From: an uncultured Acetatifactor sp. | Lineage (GTDB): Bacteria; Bacillota; Clostridia; Lachnospirales; Lachnospiraceae | Direction of reading: 5' to 3' | Length of the DNA stretch: 64,000 nucleotides | Assembly: GCA_910584235.1 (NCBI GenBank) | Contig: CAJTZD010000001.1 | Location: 186,001-250,000 of the forward strand | In this document: one piece after another, positions 43,375 through 52,941 of the stretch | How positions within the stretch are numbered: the stretch's first letter is position 1 | Layout: each line of letters begins with the position of its first letter | Position numbers and translations under genes: made by a program | The notes under the pieces: model-generated | Told to the model about the DNA's origin: nothing | Seen by the model: only the letters and a program-made list of their open reading frames with translations | Database searches by the model: none

Positions 43375-43531
43375 GTGAAATCTCCTTTCGATTATGTATG
43401 TTATTATTCATGACAAAGGAAAGTCCGCAGACGCGTCCTCTCCATTGTTTGTCCCTTTGGAAATTGATTTCCAGTTTGTCTCTTTCATTCTCTCATATTT
43501 ATGGGAAAAAATCCAGTATTTTTTTGTAAAA

Positions 43532-44218
43532 TTACGCGGAAGCGTGTTCCCAATGCTTTTCCGCGATTTCCGTGGCTTTCTTATAGATGCTTCCCCCGGG
43601 GATCACCCCGCGCACCATGGAACCGGGATAGATATTTGTGTTTCTGCCTATGACCGTTCCCGGATTTAAGACACTGTTGCAGCCTACCTCTACATTGTCC
43701 CCCAGCATGGCCCCCATTTTCTTTAAACCGGTCTCAATGGCGATTCCTCCGCCCTTTACCACTACCAGAGTCTTATCGCTCTTCACATTGGAGGTGATGG
43801 AGCCTGCGCCCATGTGGGATCTATAGCCCAGGATACTGTCCCCCACATAATTATAGTGGGGCACCTGCACCTTATTGAAGAGAATTACATTCTTTAGCTC
43901 CGTGGAATTCCCCACCACGGCGCCCTTTCCCACAATGGCATTCCCCCGCACAAAAGCGCAGTGGCGGACTTCCGCCTCCTCATCTATGATCAAGGGCCCG
44001 TTCAGACAGGCCGTGGGCGCTACCTTAGCGGACTTTGCCACCCAGATATGATCTCCTCTTTCCTCATAGATATCCTTAGGGAGGCTCTCTCCCAGGCGGA
44101 TGATAAAGTCATGTATCTTCGGAAGCGCCTCCCAGGGGTATGTGACTTCCTCCAGCAATTTCGCCCCGATGGTTTCCTTTAAATCAAATAATTCCGAAAC
44201 TGTGATTCTATTTTCCAT
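43532..44218 (-). CDS. left-handed beta-helix acyl/sugar-nucleotide transferase
   Basis: 228 residues. After a helical N-terminus, hexapeptide repeats run from ~70 to 210 (IIDEEAEVRHCAFVRGNAIV, NVEVGCNSVLNPGTVIGRNT). The central loop HYNYVGDSILGYRSHMGAGS resembles the GlmU acetyltransferase domain, but the N-terminal nucleotidyltransferase domain is missing. The acceptor is unknown. Follows topB by 65 bases. Confidence 0.85.
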   Translation of the reverse strand: MENRITVSELFDLKETIGAKLLEEVTYPWEALPKIHDFIIRLGESLPKDIYEERGDHIWVAKSAKVAPTACLNGPLIIDEEAEVRHCAFVRGNAIVGKGAVVGNSTELKNVILFNKVQVPHYNYVGDSILGYRSHMGAGSITSNVKSDKTLVVVKGGGIAIETGLKKMGAMLGDNVEVGCNSVLNPGTVIGRNTNIYPGSMVRGVIPGGSIYKKATEIAEKHWEHASA

Positions 44219-44283
44219 CTTTTAATCCTCTCCCCGAACAGATTTTCTGTCATTTATACTTGTCCCCATCATTTGTCCTTTTT

Positions 44284-46395
44284 CTAGCGGGCTACTGCCT
44301 TATAGTTAGCCGACGCTGCCTGGAACTGGGTAAACAAAGCCCCCTGGTTGCGCAGCTGTTTCACATACTCTGTTCTGCGGCCCACGAATCCGTTCAGCTT
44401 GTCCATGTATTCCTTTGACGTAATCGCTCCGTCAGCCACCAGCGTCAGCCCTTTCTCCCAGCTGGCTGTCAGAGACGGATCCAACAGCGCCTTGATAGAG
44501 CTTCCCACCACATCGTATATCATCTCTCCCATCAAGGTAGGCGTCAGAATCTGGGTCTTCTTGTTCAGGGCCAAATATTCGATATTCACCAGCTTTTTCA
44601 GGATTTCCGCCCTGGTGGCGCTGGTGCCGATACCGCTTCCCTTGATCTGGGCCCGCAGATCCTCGTCCTCTATAAACTGTCCTGCATTCTCCATGGTTAA
44701 AATGATGCTGCCGGAAGTATAACGCTTAGGCGGCGATGTCTCTCCCTCTTTCACTTCATAAGACTCCACTGACAGCTTATCGCCTTTTTTTAAAGCGCCC
44801 AGCAGCTTTATGAAAGCCTCGTCTCCTTGTATCTCCGTCTCCTGATTCTCGGCATTTTCTTTTTTTGTCCCCTGGGCCAGGGCGCTTCCCGTGGCCTCTC
44901 CGGCGCTTTCCGCACTCTGCGTTTTGTTTCCGGCAGTTGTCTTATCCTGCCCCGCAGGTCTCTTTCCTGCCACTTTCAGATACCCCTCTTCCACCAGTAC
45001 CTTGAAATTGGCAAAGAAGCGTTCTTCCTTTACCCGGATGCACAGGGCGAATTTCTGATATACCGCAGGGAGATAAAAGATACTTAAAAATCTGCGCACA
45101 ATGAGCTCATAGACCTTGGCGGAAAGCGGCGCCAGCCCGCCTAAGCTGTTCAGTCCCTGGCCCGTGGGTATGATGGCATAGTGATCTGTAATCTGCTTAT
45201 CGTTTACGTATCTGGTCTTTTCAATGCCTTTATGGCTGCCTTTGCTCAGAATCTCCCCGGCAAAGCCTGCCGCCGGCCCAAAGCCCCGCAGCCCGCCGAT
45301 GTTTTTATGTATCTCTTTTGCCACTGCTGTGGACAGTACCCTTGCGTCCGTCCTGGGATATGTGACCATCTTTTTCTCATACAGCTCCTGCACCACCCGC
45401 AGGGTCTCGTCCGGGCTGATCTTAAAGAGCTTGGAGCAGTCGTTTTGCAGCTCCGCCAGATTATAGAGCAGCGGCGGGTTCTTGTTCTCTTTTTTCCTGT
45501 TTATGCTCTCCACCAGGCTATCGCCTGCCGGCTGCTCCTCCAGATGAGCGATGAGCCGCTTTGCATCCGCCTCTTCTTTGAAACCGTTCTCCTTATATAG
45601 CTTCGGAGAATTGTACCAGGCAGACTCCGGGGGATTCGTCCCCGGTCCGCCCACCGCCCTCCATTCTCCCGCAAAGACCCGGTCCTGAAGCCTGAAATTG
45701 CCCAACACCCGGTAGAAAGGTGTCTTTACAAAAGAACGGATTTCCCGCTCCCTGTTCACAATGATTCCCAGCACGCAGGTCATGACCCGGCCGACGGAAA
45801 TCACTGCTTTGTCGCGTTTCAGGTAATCTTTTACCGTATTTCCGTACTTCAATGTAAGCGCCCGGGAGAAGTTGATGCCCATCAGATAGTCCTCTTTGGC
45901 CCGCAGATACGCGGCGGCACTGAGATTATCATACTCCTTTAAATCCTTTGCCTCCCGGATCCCTCTCAGGATTTCTTCCTCTGTCTGGGAATCAATCCAG
46001 ACTCTTTTGCGCTCTTTGCCTTTCACGCCGGACATCTGCTCCACAAGCCGGTAAATATACTCTCCCTCCCGTCCGGAGTCTGTGCACACATAAATGGTGG
46101 TCACATCCGGGCGTTTCATCAGAGAGCTCACAATAGTATATTGCTTTTTGGAGCTTTCAATGACCTCGTATTTAAATTCCTCCGGTAAAAAAGGAATGGT
46201 ATCAAAGCTCCAGCGCCTGTATCTTTCGTCGTATGCATCCGGGTAGCTCATGGTGACCAGATGGCCCACGCACCAGGTGATAATGGTATCCGCCGATTCC
46301 AGATAGCCGTCCCTGGAGGTGGTATTCACTTTTAAGGCATTTGCGAACTCTCTTGCCACGCTGGGCTTTTCCGCGATAAATAAACTCTTTCCCAC
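44284..46395 (-). CDS. topB: DNA topoisomerase III
   Basis: 703 residues; a type IA enzyme that decatenates and relaxes DNA. The N-terminal Toprim domain starts LFIAEKPSVAREFANAL and contains TIYVCTDSGREGEYIYRL. The active-site tyrosine lies in KKMVTYPRTDARVLST. A ~60-residue Thr/Glu/Lys-rich insertion (near residues 465-510) interrupts the C-terminal half. Starts with GTG at 46395 after AAGGAAG. Third in an argH-asd-topB gene row. Confidence 0.95.
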   Translation of the reverse strand: MGKSLFIAEKPSVAREFANALKVNTTSRDGYLESADTIITWCVGHLVTMSYPDAYDERYRRWSFDTIPFLPEEFKYEVIESSKKQYTIVSSLMKRPDVTTIYVCTDSGREGEYIYRLVEQMSGVKGKERKRVWIDSQTEEEILRGIREAKDLKEYDNLSAAAYLRAKEDYLMGINFSRALTLKYGNTVKDYLKRDKAVISVGRVMTCVLGIIVNREREIRSFVKTPFYRVLGNFRLQDRVFAGEWRAVGGPGTNPPESAWYNSPKLYKENGFKEEADAKRLIAHLEEQPAGDSLVESINRKKENKNPPLLYNLAELQNDCSKLFKISPDETLRVVQELYEKKMVTYPRTDARVLSTAVAKEIHKNIGGLRGFGPAAGFAGEILSKGSHKGIEKTRYVNDKQITDHYAIIPTGQGLNSLGGLAPLSAKVYELIVRRFLSIFYLPAVYQKFALCIRVKEERFFANFKVLVEEGYLKVAGKRPAGQDKTTAGNKTQSAESAGEATGSALAQGTKKENAENQETEIQGDEAFIKLLGALKKGDKLSVESYEVKEGETSPPKRYTSGSIILTMENAGQFIEDEDLRAQIKGSGIGTSATRAEILKKLVNIEYLALNKKTQILTPTLMGEMIYDVVGSSIKALLDPSLTASWEKGLTLVADGAITSKEYMDKLNGFVGRRTEYVKQLRNQGALFTQFQAASANYKAVAR

Positions 46396-46420
46396 TAAGC
46401 TGCTTCCTTAATTTCCCTCT

Positions 46421-47506
46421 TTACTTTTTATTGATGTATCCGTTTGCCTTGAGAAGCTCTGCGCAGAGAACCGCTCCGCCCGCTGCGCCCCTGACCGTAT
46501 TATGGGACAGGCCGACGAATTTGTAATCATATACCGTATCCTCGCGAAGCCGTCCCACGCTGATACCCATACCGTTCTCAAAGTCCACGTCCAATGTCAC
46601 CTGAGGTCTGTTGTCCTCCTCCAGATACTGGATAAACTGCTTGGGTGCGCTGGGCAGTCCCAGCCTCTGGGGCTCTCCGCTGAATTCCCGCAGTTTTTCG
46701 ATCAGCTGCTCTTTTGAGGGCTTTTTCCTGAATTTCACAAACACGGCCGCGGTATGTCCGTTCAGCACCGGTACCCGGATACACTGGCAGGTGATCAAGG
46801 GACCGTCCGCAGGCACAATGACGCCGTCCTCCACCTTTCCCCAGATACGCAGAGGCTCTTTCTCGCTCTTCTCCTCCTCGCCGCCGATGTAGGGAATGAC
46901 ATTGCCCACCATCTCCGGCCAGTCCTGAAAAGTCTTGCCCGCCCCGGAAATCGCCTGGTAAGTGGTGGCCACCACTTCCACCGGCTCGAACTCTTTCCAT
47001 GCGGTGAGTACGGGAGCATAACTCTGGATGGAACAGTTGGGCTTTACGGCCACAAAACCGTGCTTTGTGCCAAGGCGCTTTTTCTGAGACGCAATGACTG
47101 CCATATGTTCCGGATTGATCTCCGGCACCATCATGGGCACATCGGGCGTCCATCTGTGGGCGCTGTTGTTGGACACCACGGGCGTCTCTGTCTTCGCGTA
47201 TGCCTCCTCGATCTTCTTGATCTCATCCTTGGACATATCCACGGCGCTGAACACGAAATCCACTTTGGAAGCCACTGCCTCCACCTCGTTTACATTCATG
47301 ACTGTCAGCTTCTTTACGGCTTCCGGCATGGGTGTGTCCATCTTCCATCTGCCGGCCACCGCCTCCTCATAGGTCTTGCCCGCAGAGCGGGGGCTTGCCG
47401 CTATGGTGGTCACCTCAAACCATGGATGGTTCTCAAGCAGGGCAATAAAGCGCTGCCCTACCATGCCTGTCCCGCCTAAAATACCTACCTTTAACTTATC
47501 GCTCAT
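46421..47506 (-). CDS. asd: aspartate-semialdehyde dehydrogenase
   Basis: 361 residues, matching the archaeal/fungal-type branch. It reduces aspartyl phosphate in lysine, threonine and methionine biosynthesis. N-terminal NADP-binding KVGILGGTGMVGQRFIALLE; active-site Cys in AVKPNCSIQSYAPVLTAW; then SGAGKTFQDWPEMVGNVIPY. The start is ATG 47506 behind GGAGGAG; earlier in-frame starts, to 47590, overlap the argH end and lack a ribosome site. 80 bases after argH. Confidence 0.95.
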   Translation of the reverse strand: MSDKLKVGILGGTGMVGQRFIALLENHPWFEVTTIAASPRSAGKTYEEAVAGRWKMDTPMPEAVKKLTVMNVNEVEAVASKVDFVFSAVDMSKDEIKKIEEAYAKTETPVVSNNSAHRWTPDVPMMVPEINPEHMAVIASQKKRLGTKHGFVAVKPNCSIQSYAPVLTAWKEFEPVEVVATTYQAISGAGKTFQDWPEMVGNVIPYIGGEEEKSEKEPLRIWGKVEDGVIVPADGPLITCQCIRVPVLNGHTAAVFVKFRKKPSKEQLIEKLREFSGEPQRLGLPSAPKQFIQYLEEDNRPQVTLDVDFENGMGISVGRLREDTVYDYKFVGLSHNTVRGAAGGAVLCAELLKANGYINKK

Positions 47507-47586
47507 CCTTGTCTCCTCCTTCATCTTGCTATGTAATTCCTCACGTATCCGTAAATACCTGTTTCCTGCTGCACATCGGGCCCCTG

Positions 47587-48984
47587 TCATTCCGAATCTC
47601 GCAGAGTCCCCTCCTCAAGATATGCCCTGTGCTTCCCGATCACTGCTTTCATGGCCTCCTGCCCCGGGCCGCCGATGGTCAGACGCTTCTCCACGCAGGT
47701 CTCCAGAGAGACCGCATCGTAAATATCCTCCTCAAATTTATCGCTGATTCCCTGAAGCTCCTCCAGAGAAAGCCTGTCAATGGAGGTCTTCTTCTCCACG
47801 CAGTACAGCACCAGCCTGCCGATGATACCGTGGGCATCCCGAAAAGGCACTCCCTTTCCCACCAGATAGTCCGCAGCGTCCGTGGCATTGGTAAATCCGT
47901 TCATAGCGCTGGCGGCCATCCGCTCTTTGCGAAACCGCATCGTGCGCAGCATACCGGCAAACAAAGTCAGACAGTCCTCCACGGTATCTATGGCGTCGAA
48001 AGTCAGCTCCTTGTCTTCCTGCATATCCTTATTATATGCAAGGGGTATGCCTTTCATGGTGGTAAGCAGCGCCATGAGCGCTCCGTAGACCCGGCCCGTC
48101 TTGCCCCGGATCAACTCTGCCACATCCGGATTCTTCTTCTGGGGCATGATACTGCTTCCGGTGGAATAGGCATCATCTATCTCAACAAACTGGTACTCGT
48201 TGGAGTTCCAGATGATAATCTCCTCGCTAAAGCGGCTCAGGTGCATCATGACCGTGGACAGCGCGCTCAGGAATTCGATGAGATAATCCCTGTCCGACAC
48301 GGAATCCATGCTGTTTTGGGTAGGTCCCGCAAATCCCATCAGAGAGGCCGTGTATTCCCGGTCCAGGGGATATGTAGTCCCCGCCAGGGCTCCGGCTCCC
48401 AAAGGACAGTAATTCATTCTCCTGTAAATATCCGCCATACGCTGTCTGTCCCGCCGGAACATCTCAAAATAAGCGCCGTAATGATGGGCCAATGTGGTAG
48501 GCTGCGCTTTCTGCAGATGGGTGAACCCAGGCATATAAGTTCCCAGATTCTCCTCCATAACGGCAAGAATCACTGTGAGAAGCTCCCTCAGCAGCCCGTC
48601 TGCCCGGATCACATGCTTTCTCGTATAGAGTCGCATGTCCAGCGCCACCTGATCATTGCGGCTTCTGCCGGTGTGCATCTTCTTGCCCGTATCGCCGATG
48701 CGGCGGATCAGCTCCGCCTCCACGAAGCTGTGAATATCCTCGCAGGTCTCATCAATATCCAGCTTACCATTGTCTACATCCTCACGGATTCCGGACAGCC
48801 CTTTAAGGATTTCATCCCGCTCTCTTTCCGTAAGGATTTTTTGCCTGGCCAACATGGTCACATGGGCCATGCTGCCCTCAATATCCTCATGAAATAAGCG
48901 CCTGTCAAAGCGTATGGAAGCATTGAAGTCGCAGACCGTTCTGTCCGTTGCTTTCGTAAAGCGCCCGCCCCATAATTGTGCCAT
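47587..48984 (-). CDS. argH: argininosuccinate lyase
   Basis: 465 residues, normal length. It splits argininosuccinate into arginine and fumarate in the cytoplasm. The N-terminus is MAQLWGGRFTKATDRTVCDF. The substrate loop THTGRSRND-like (KMHTGRSRNDQVALDMRLY) and the superfamily signature GSSIMPQKKNPDVAE are present. ATG follows GGGAGGAAGAT. No argG is adjacent. A good promoter lies ~50 bases upstream. Confidence 0.97.
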   Translation of the reverse strand: MAQLWGGRFTKATDRTVCDFNASIRFDRRLFHEDIEGSMAHVTMLARQKILTERERDEILKGLSGIREDVDNGKLDIDETCEDIHSFVEAELIRRIGDTGKKMHTGRSRNDQVALDMRLYTRKHVIRADGLLRELLTVILAVMEENLGTYMPGFTHLQKAQPTTLAHHYGAYFEMFRRDRQRMADIYRRMNYCPLGAGALAGTTYPLDREYTASLMGFAGPTQNSMDSVSDRDYLIEFLSALSTVMMHLSRFSEEIIIWNSNEYQFVEIDDAYSTGSSIMPQKKNPDVAELIRGKTGRVYGALMALLTTMKGIPLAYNKDMQEDKELTFDAIDTVEDCLTLFAGMLRTMRFRKERMAASAMNGFTNATDAADYLVGKGVPFRDAHGIIGRLVLYCVEKKTSIDRLSLEELQGISDKFEEDIYDAVSLETCVEKRLTIGGPGQEAMKAVIGKHRAYLEEGTLRDSE

Positions 48985-49028
48985 ATCTTCCTCCCGTCTT
49001 TATCTTCTCATCAAAATACACTTGTTCC

Positions 49029-49057
49029 ATTCTATCACGCATGTCTGATTATAGCAA
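49029..49057 (-). promoter_or_regulatory. predicted argH promoter
   Basis: Minus-strand TTGCTA (49052-49057) and TAGAAT (49029-49034), 17 bp apart. Confidence 0.6.
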
Positions 49058-49179
49058 GCCGGCTTTTTTCACAATTCCTTTTTTCCCAATCAGCCCTATC
49101 TGAAATTTCTCACGAAAATCAGGCCGGCAAGAACCCCTGCCCGCTGCCTTTCATATGATATAAGAAAAAGGAAACGGGA

Positions 49180-49956
49180 ATGGCATCTATGACAAATATC
49201 CTGGAATTAAAGAACATTGGCTATTCCTATCATAATCTGCACGGTGAGACCAAGGCGTTAAAGGACATCTCATTTGGCGTAAGGGAGGGTGAGTTCATCG
49301 CCATCGTAGGCCCCAGCGGCTGCGGAAAATCCACACTGCTGTCCATCATCGCGGGCCTCCTGTCCCCGGAGGAAGGCACCATATTGGTAAACAATCCCGA
49401 CGGCTCCCTGCACTATCCCAAAATCGGATACATGCTTCAGCGGGACCACCTCTTTGAATGGCGCACCGTCTACCGGAATGTGACCTTGGGTCTGGAGCTG
49501 AATCACAAAATGACTCCCCGGCGTCTGGAGGCAGTGGACCGGCTCCTAAAGGACTACGGACTGGATAAATTTAAGGATAAACGCCCTGACGAGCTTTCGG
49601 GCGGCATGAAACAGCGGGCGGCGCTGATCCGTACATTGGCCCTGGAGCCCCAGCTGCTCTTGCTGGATGAACCTTTCAGCGCTCTGGACTATCAGACCAG
49701 GCTCTTCGTGTCCGCAGATATCTGCCGCCTGATCCGCGCCGCGGGAAAAACTATGATCATCATCACCCACGATCTGTCCGAGGCCATCAGCCTGGCTGAC
49801 CGGATCATCGTCCTCTCCGGCAGACCCGCTGTCGTAAAAAATCAGGTAAATGTCCACCTGACACTGGCGGACGATTCGCCTCTGGCCGCCAGGAACGCCC
49901 CGGAATTCCAGCAGTATTTCAATATGCTATGGGAGGATCTGACACATGAAAGCTGA
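49180..49956 (+). CDS. ABC transporter ATPase, SsuB/TauB-like
   Basis: 258 residues. Walker A FIAIVGPSGCGKSTLLSIIA, signature DELSGGMKQRAALIRTLALE, Walker B LLLLDEPFSALDYQTR. Closest in pattern to the nitrate/sulfonate/taurine or thiamine-precursor import ATPases. ATG 49180 follows AAAGGAAACGG; a second ATG three codons later is possible. Overlaps the permease by 11 bases. No solute-binding gene is adjacent, so substrate choice is open. Confidence 0.92.
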   Translation: MASMTNILELKNIGYSYHNLHGETKALKDISFGVREGEFIAIVGPSGCGKSTLLSIIAGLLSPEEGTILVNNPDGSLHYPKIGYMLQRDHLFEWRTVYRNVTLGLELNHKMTPRRLEAVDRLLKDYGLDKFKDKRPDELSGGMKQRAALIRTLALEPQLLLLDEPFSALDYQTRLFVSADICRLIRAAGKTMIIITHDLSEAISLADRIIVLSGRPAVVKNQVNVHLTLADDSPLAARNAPEFQQYFNMLWEDLTHES

Positions 49957-50803
49957 ATCGAAACGAAAACCGGAATCGAAACCCAAAAAGAGGAAACGTG
50001 CCGGCACAGAACTGACAAAACAGGAAGAATTCATCAGAAAGCACAAAAGACACCATCACGAGATCGCTTCCTGGCGGACGTTTCTTTTCGTCCTTTTTTT
50101 GGTTCTCTGGGAAGTCAGCGCAGATAAGGGGTGGATCGACAGCTTTTTCTTCTCCAGCCCCAGCCGGGTCCTACGCTGCTTTGCAGATCAGATCCGGAAC
50201 AATTCCATGCTCTCCCACATTGGCGTGACGCTGCTTGAGACTTTGCTCAGCTTCCTGCTGGTGATCGCATTCAGCCTCCTTGTGTCCACCATGCTGTGGC
50301 ACTCCAGAAAGCTGTCCGAGATTTTGGAACCCTATCTGGTAGTGCTCAACAGCCTGCCCAAGTCGGCGCTGGCGCCGCTGTTTATCGTATGGCTGGGCAC
50401 GGGAACGCGCACCATCATTGTGGCAGGCATGTCAGTGGCTGTGTTCGGTTCCATCATCAGTTTTTACACCGGCTTCCAGCAGGTGGACAGCGAGAAAATC
50501 ACTCTGATCTACACCCTGGGCGGCAGCAGAAAGGACGCTTTCCTGAAAGTCGTGCTGCCTGGCTCAGTACCCATACTGCTCAGTACCGCCAAGGTAAATA
50601 TCGGCCTGGCTCTGGTAGGCGTCATCATCGGTGAATTCTTAGCGGCGAGACGGGGGCTGGGCTATCTGATCATATATGGATCCCAGGTATTCCAGCTGGA
50701 CATGGTGATTACCAGTATCATCGTGCTGTGCATCATTGCTCTGGTCTTCTACAAGTCCATTCAGGCCGTGGAGCATCAGATCCGGATACGGTTCAAGATG
50801 TGA
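49946..50803 (+). CDS. ABC transporter permease, SsuC/TauC-like
   Basis: 285 residues. The first ~45 residues are very basic and cytoplasmic (KRKPESKPKKRKR), then six hydrophobic segments beginning TFLFVLFLVLWEV. The EAA-type ATPase contact loop is TLGGSRKDAFLKVVLPGSVP. Typical of the SsuC/TauC/ThiX permeases. Coupled to the ATPase gene by overlap. A weak hairpin (AAGGCC/GGCCTT, ~50819-50848) follows. Confidence 0.92.
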   Translation: MKAESKRKPESKPKKRKRAGTELTKQEEFIRKHKRHHHEIASWRTFLFVLFLVLWEVSADKGWIDSFFFSSPSRVLRCFADQIRNNSMLSHIGVTLLETLLSFLLVIAFSLLVSTMLWHSRKLSEILEPYLVVLNSLPKSALAPLFIVWLGTGTRTIIVAGMSVAVFGSIISFYTGFQQVDSEKITLIYTLGGSRKDAFLKVVLPGSVPILLSTAKVNIGLALVGVIIGEFLAARRGLGYLIIYGSQVFQLDMVITSIIVLCIIALVFYKSIQAVEHQIRIRFKM

Positions 50804-50918
50804 TCACGATTACAACAAAAGGCCAAAAAAGCTTCCGCTTTCCGGCCTTACATATCCCTGCCCCGGTCACGGATGCCAAGACCAGGCGTTTGATAAAGAT
50901 AAAAAAGACAGCATAAAA

Positions 50919-50990
50919 GCTTCTGACGGGACTCGAACCCGTGGTCTATTGATTACGAATCAATCGCTCTACCAACTGAGCCACAGAAGC
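50919..50990 (-). tRNA. tRNA-Thr(CGU)
   Basis: A 72-base cloverleaf: acceptor GCTTCTG/CAGAAGC, D arm GCTC/GAGC, anticodon stem ATTGA/TCAAT with loop TTCGTAA (anticodon CGT, reading ACG), and T arm ACGGG-TTCGAGT-CCCGT. CCA is not encoded. It has its own promoter, and a T-rich stretch follows downstream. Confidence 0.95.
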
Positions 50991-51056
50991 TTATTTCAAA
51001 AACATATTTTGCATCTTCTGCCATTCGCAAAGGGCGCTTCGGCAGAACCGTTTTTT

Positions 51057-51085
51057 ATTATACAGGCTTTTCAGATTTTTTGCAA
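51057..51085 (-). promoter_or_regulatory. promoter of tRNA-Thr
   Basis: Minus-strand TTGCAA (51080-51085) and TATAAT (51057-51062) are 17 bp apart, ~65 bases before the tRNA. The rest of 50,991-51,243 is AT-rich with no gene. Confidence 0.75.
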
Positions 51086-51243
51086 CTCTTTTTTTAGAAA
51101 TTTTTGAATTTTTAAATTTTTATCAGCAATTTTTTTCAGCAATTTCGATAGTTCTTTCCGCAGTTAGTTGAAAATATATGATTTTCAAATCTGATCCACT
51201 CCTAATCATCCAAGAGAGGACGCAGCACTGCCGGAAAACCCCC

Positions 51244-52731
51244 TTACCGCCTCCAATATCTTTTCATCTTAGTTGCGCCTGTCTCCGATATCTTCCCATC
51301 GGCAACCAGCATTTTCAGCAATGTTCTTGCCCTTGTCCTCCCGACATTCAGCCACTGGGCCGCTTCCTCTACTCTATATTCCACGCCTAGCTGCATCCTG
51401 GCTAAAATATATTCCATTTGTTTCTCTGTTTTTTCTGTCACTTTTTTTCTGTCACTTTTTTCTGTCACTTTTTTTCTGTCACTTTTTTCCGTTACTCTTT
51501 TTACATTTGCATTGACAAATGACAGCTTTAAAATTGTCCTGTCCGGCGCATATTCTTCTATTACCTCCGGTGCAATCCAGCCCTGATTCTCCCAGACAGA
51601 ATATATATTCGGCACACCACTTCCTGCGCGTTCCCCGATGCCAATCATATTTAACATCTTCATAAGCGCTTTATTTCTTGGATCAGATATGCCGCCTTTC
51701 AGCATCTGACTCTTGCCGGTGCGTATGCTTCCGGGATTTTCCATAATAATACTTTCAGCATCTTTCTTTATGACAACGCCTCGCGGCAGATAAAAATCCG
51801 TATTCACAAGACAATTTGCAAGCGCCTCCCTGATTGCCTTGTGTACAGGCGTGTCATCAATCCTTACCGCCCCTTCGAGCCTAAAAGGTATTTTAACATC
51901 TTTCACCAGCTTTCCATATACTCTGAAAAAGAAGTCAAACAGATTGCCAGTCCAGTCTCCTGAACTGGACTGCAGGCGATCTGTCCATCGAATCGCCGGA
52001 TCCAGCAGTTCCCTGTAGTCAAGGAAATACTCCGGATATTCATACAGAATCTTATACTCGTCCCCGAACATCAAAAGGCCTGCTGCTGTGGGATGCAGTC
52101 TGCCATCTACCCTAAGCATCCGGGCCGCCCCGATTCTTTCCAGATAGACCTCGTCTTCCAGCTGTTCCCAAACATGCTCCCGGCGATAGGCCATGTGGCG
52201 GTTGCGGTAGGCATGTACCGTTTCCTTATTAAGTGCATCCATGGACATCTCTTCGAGCACTTTCATATCCATAGTATCTTCGGTCTGGTCGCGGAGCATG
52301 GCTTTCACCTCACTGGGCGTGCAGTGATAATCTCCCTCCCAGTTGCGCCGATAGGTGCCCTTGAACATATCTTCTCCAACGTATACAGGCCTCTGCTCCC
52401 TCTTAGCGCTGGGCACATTGATCACCATGATCGTATCTGCCCCTACGTGATATGTCTGTACATCTCGGTCTGACAATAGGTTGGCGCTCACCTTTTGCCG
52501 GTTGTTGACATTATTCCAAAAATCTCTCCGAAGTCTGTTTTCATCCTGCAGGCCTGTGGTCCGCCAGCTTCCATCCTCATTCTCTTTCACGCCAAGAATG
52601 ATTACACCTCCATAGCAATTTGCAAATGCAGAGTAGGTGCTCCATATGGAATCGGGCAGCCCTCCTTTGGCCTTTTTTACTTCCCGGCGATTATCTTCTC
52701 TATAGTCATTAAATTGGGCTAAATCAAACAT
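51244..52731 (-). CDS. AlbA_2/Schlafen-like ATP-binding regulator
   Basis: 495 residues. The N-terminal AlbA_2 domain contains KAKGGLPDSIWSTYSAFANC and YGGVIILGVKENEDGSW. The middle is an AAA_4/HATPase-like domain (VHKAIREALANCLVNTDFYL, IIMENPGSIRTGKSQMLKGG, GIGERAGSGVPNIYSVWENQ). A linker of nine-residue repeats VTEKSDRKK (about residues 412-435) connects to a C-terminal winged helix (YRVEEAAQWLNVGRTRART). Such proteins are thought to be DNA-binding regulators; relatives occur in defence and mobile contexts. ATG follows GGAGG. The linker repeats contain runs of six to seven A and are slippage-prone. Confidence 0.88.
   Translation of the reverse strand: MFDLAQFNDYREDNRREVKKAKGGLPDSIWSTYSAFANCYGGVIILGVKENEDGSWRTTGLQDENRLRRDFWNNVNNRQKVSANLLSDRDVQTYHVGADTIMVINVPSAKREQRPVYVGEDMFKGTYRRNWEGDYHCTPSEVKAMLRDQTEDTMDMKVLEEMSMDALNKETVHAYRNRHMAYRREHVWEQLEDEVYLERIGAARMLRVDGRLHPTAAGLLMFGDEYKILYEYPEYFLDYRELLDPAIRWTDRLQSSSGDWTGNLFDFFFRVYGKLVKDVKIPFRLEGAVRIDDTPVHKAIREALANCLVNTDFYLPRGVVIKKDAESIIMENPGSIRTGKSQMLKGGISDPRNKALMKMLNMIGIGERAGSGVPNIYSVWENQGWIAPEVIEEYAPDRTILKLSFVNANVKRVTEKSDRKKVTEKSDRKKVTEKTEKQMEYILARMQLGVEYRVEEAAQWLNVGRTRARTLLKMLVADGKISETGATKMKRYWRR
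51433..51496. repeat. tandem 13/14-bp repeats in the AlbA-family linker
   Basis: On the coding strand GTGACAGAAAAAA recurs four times with six or seven A. Because spacing alternates 13 and 14, successive copies are read in different frames (VTEK, then SDRKK), together building a 27-bp/9-residue unit. Confidence 0.85.
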
Positions 52732-52882
52732 GAGAATACCTCCGCTTCTGTTGTTTCATGTTATCACAAACTGTGAGCAAAAGCCAGAGAAAGTTTGTTC
52801 TTATTTAATATTGAGGTCCTGCATGAATTTATCAATTAGCCAATTGCCAATTGGCGGAATATCTGTTATAGCAAATACTCTA

Positions 52883-52911
52883 TTGGAAGATTGGGAATGA
52901 TATGTTATACT
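52883..52911 (+). promoter_or_regulatory. promoter of the dead toxin-antitoxin pair
   Basis: TTGGAA (52883-52888) and TATACT (52906-52911), 17 bp apart, ~30 bases before the antitoxin ATG. Confidence 0.5.
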
Positions 52912-52941
52912 TTCATAAGCCCCATAAGGAAAGCGTTCATC

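Noticed and set aside
47509..48897. 462-codon plus-strand frame
   Set aside because: Antisense to argH; argH motifs are intact on the other strand.
50819..50848. terminator after the ABC permease
   Set aside because: Only a 6-bp AAGGCC/GGCCTT stem without a T-run; too weak to list.
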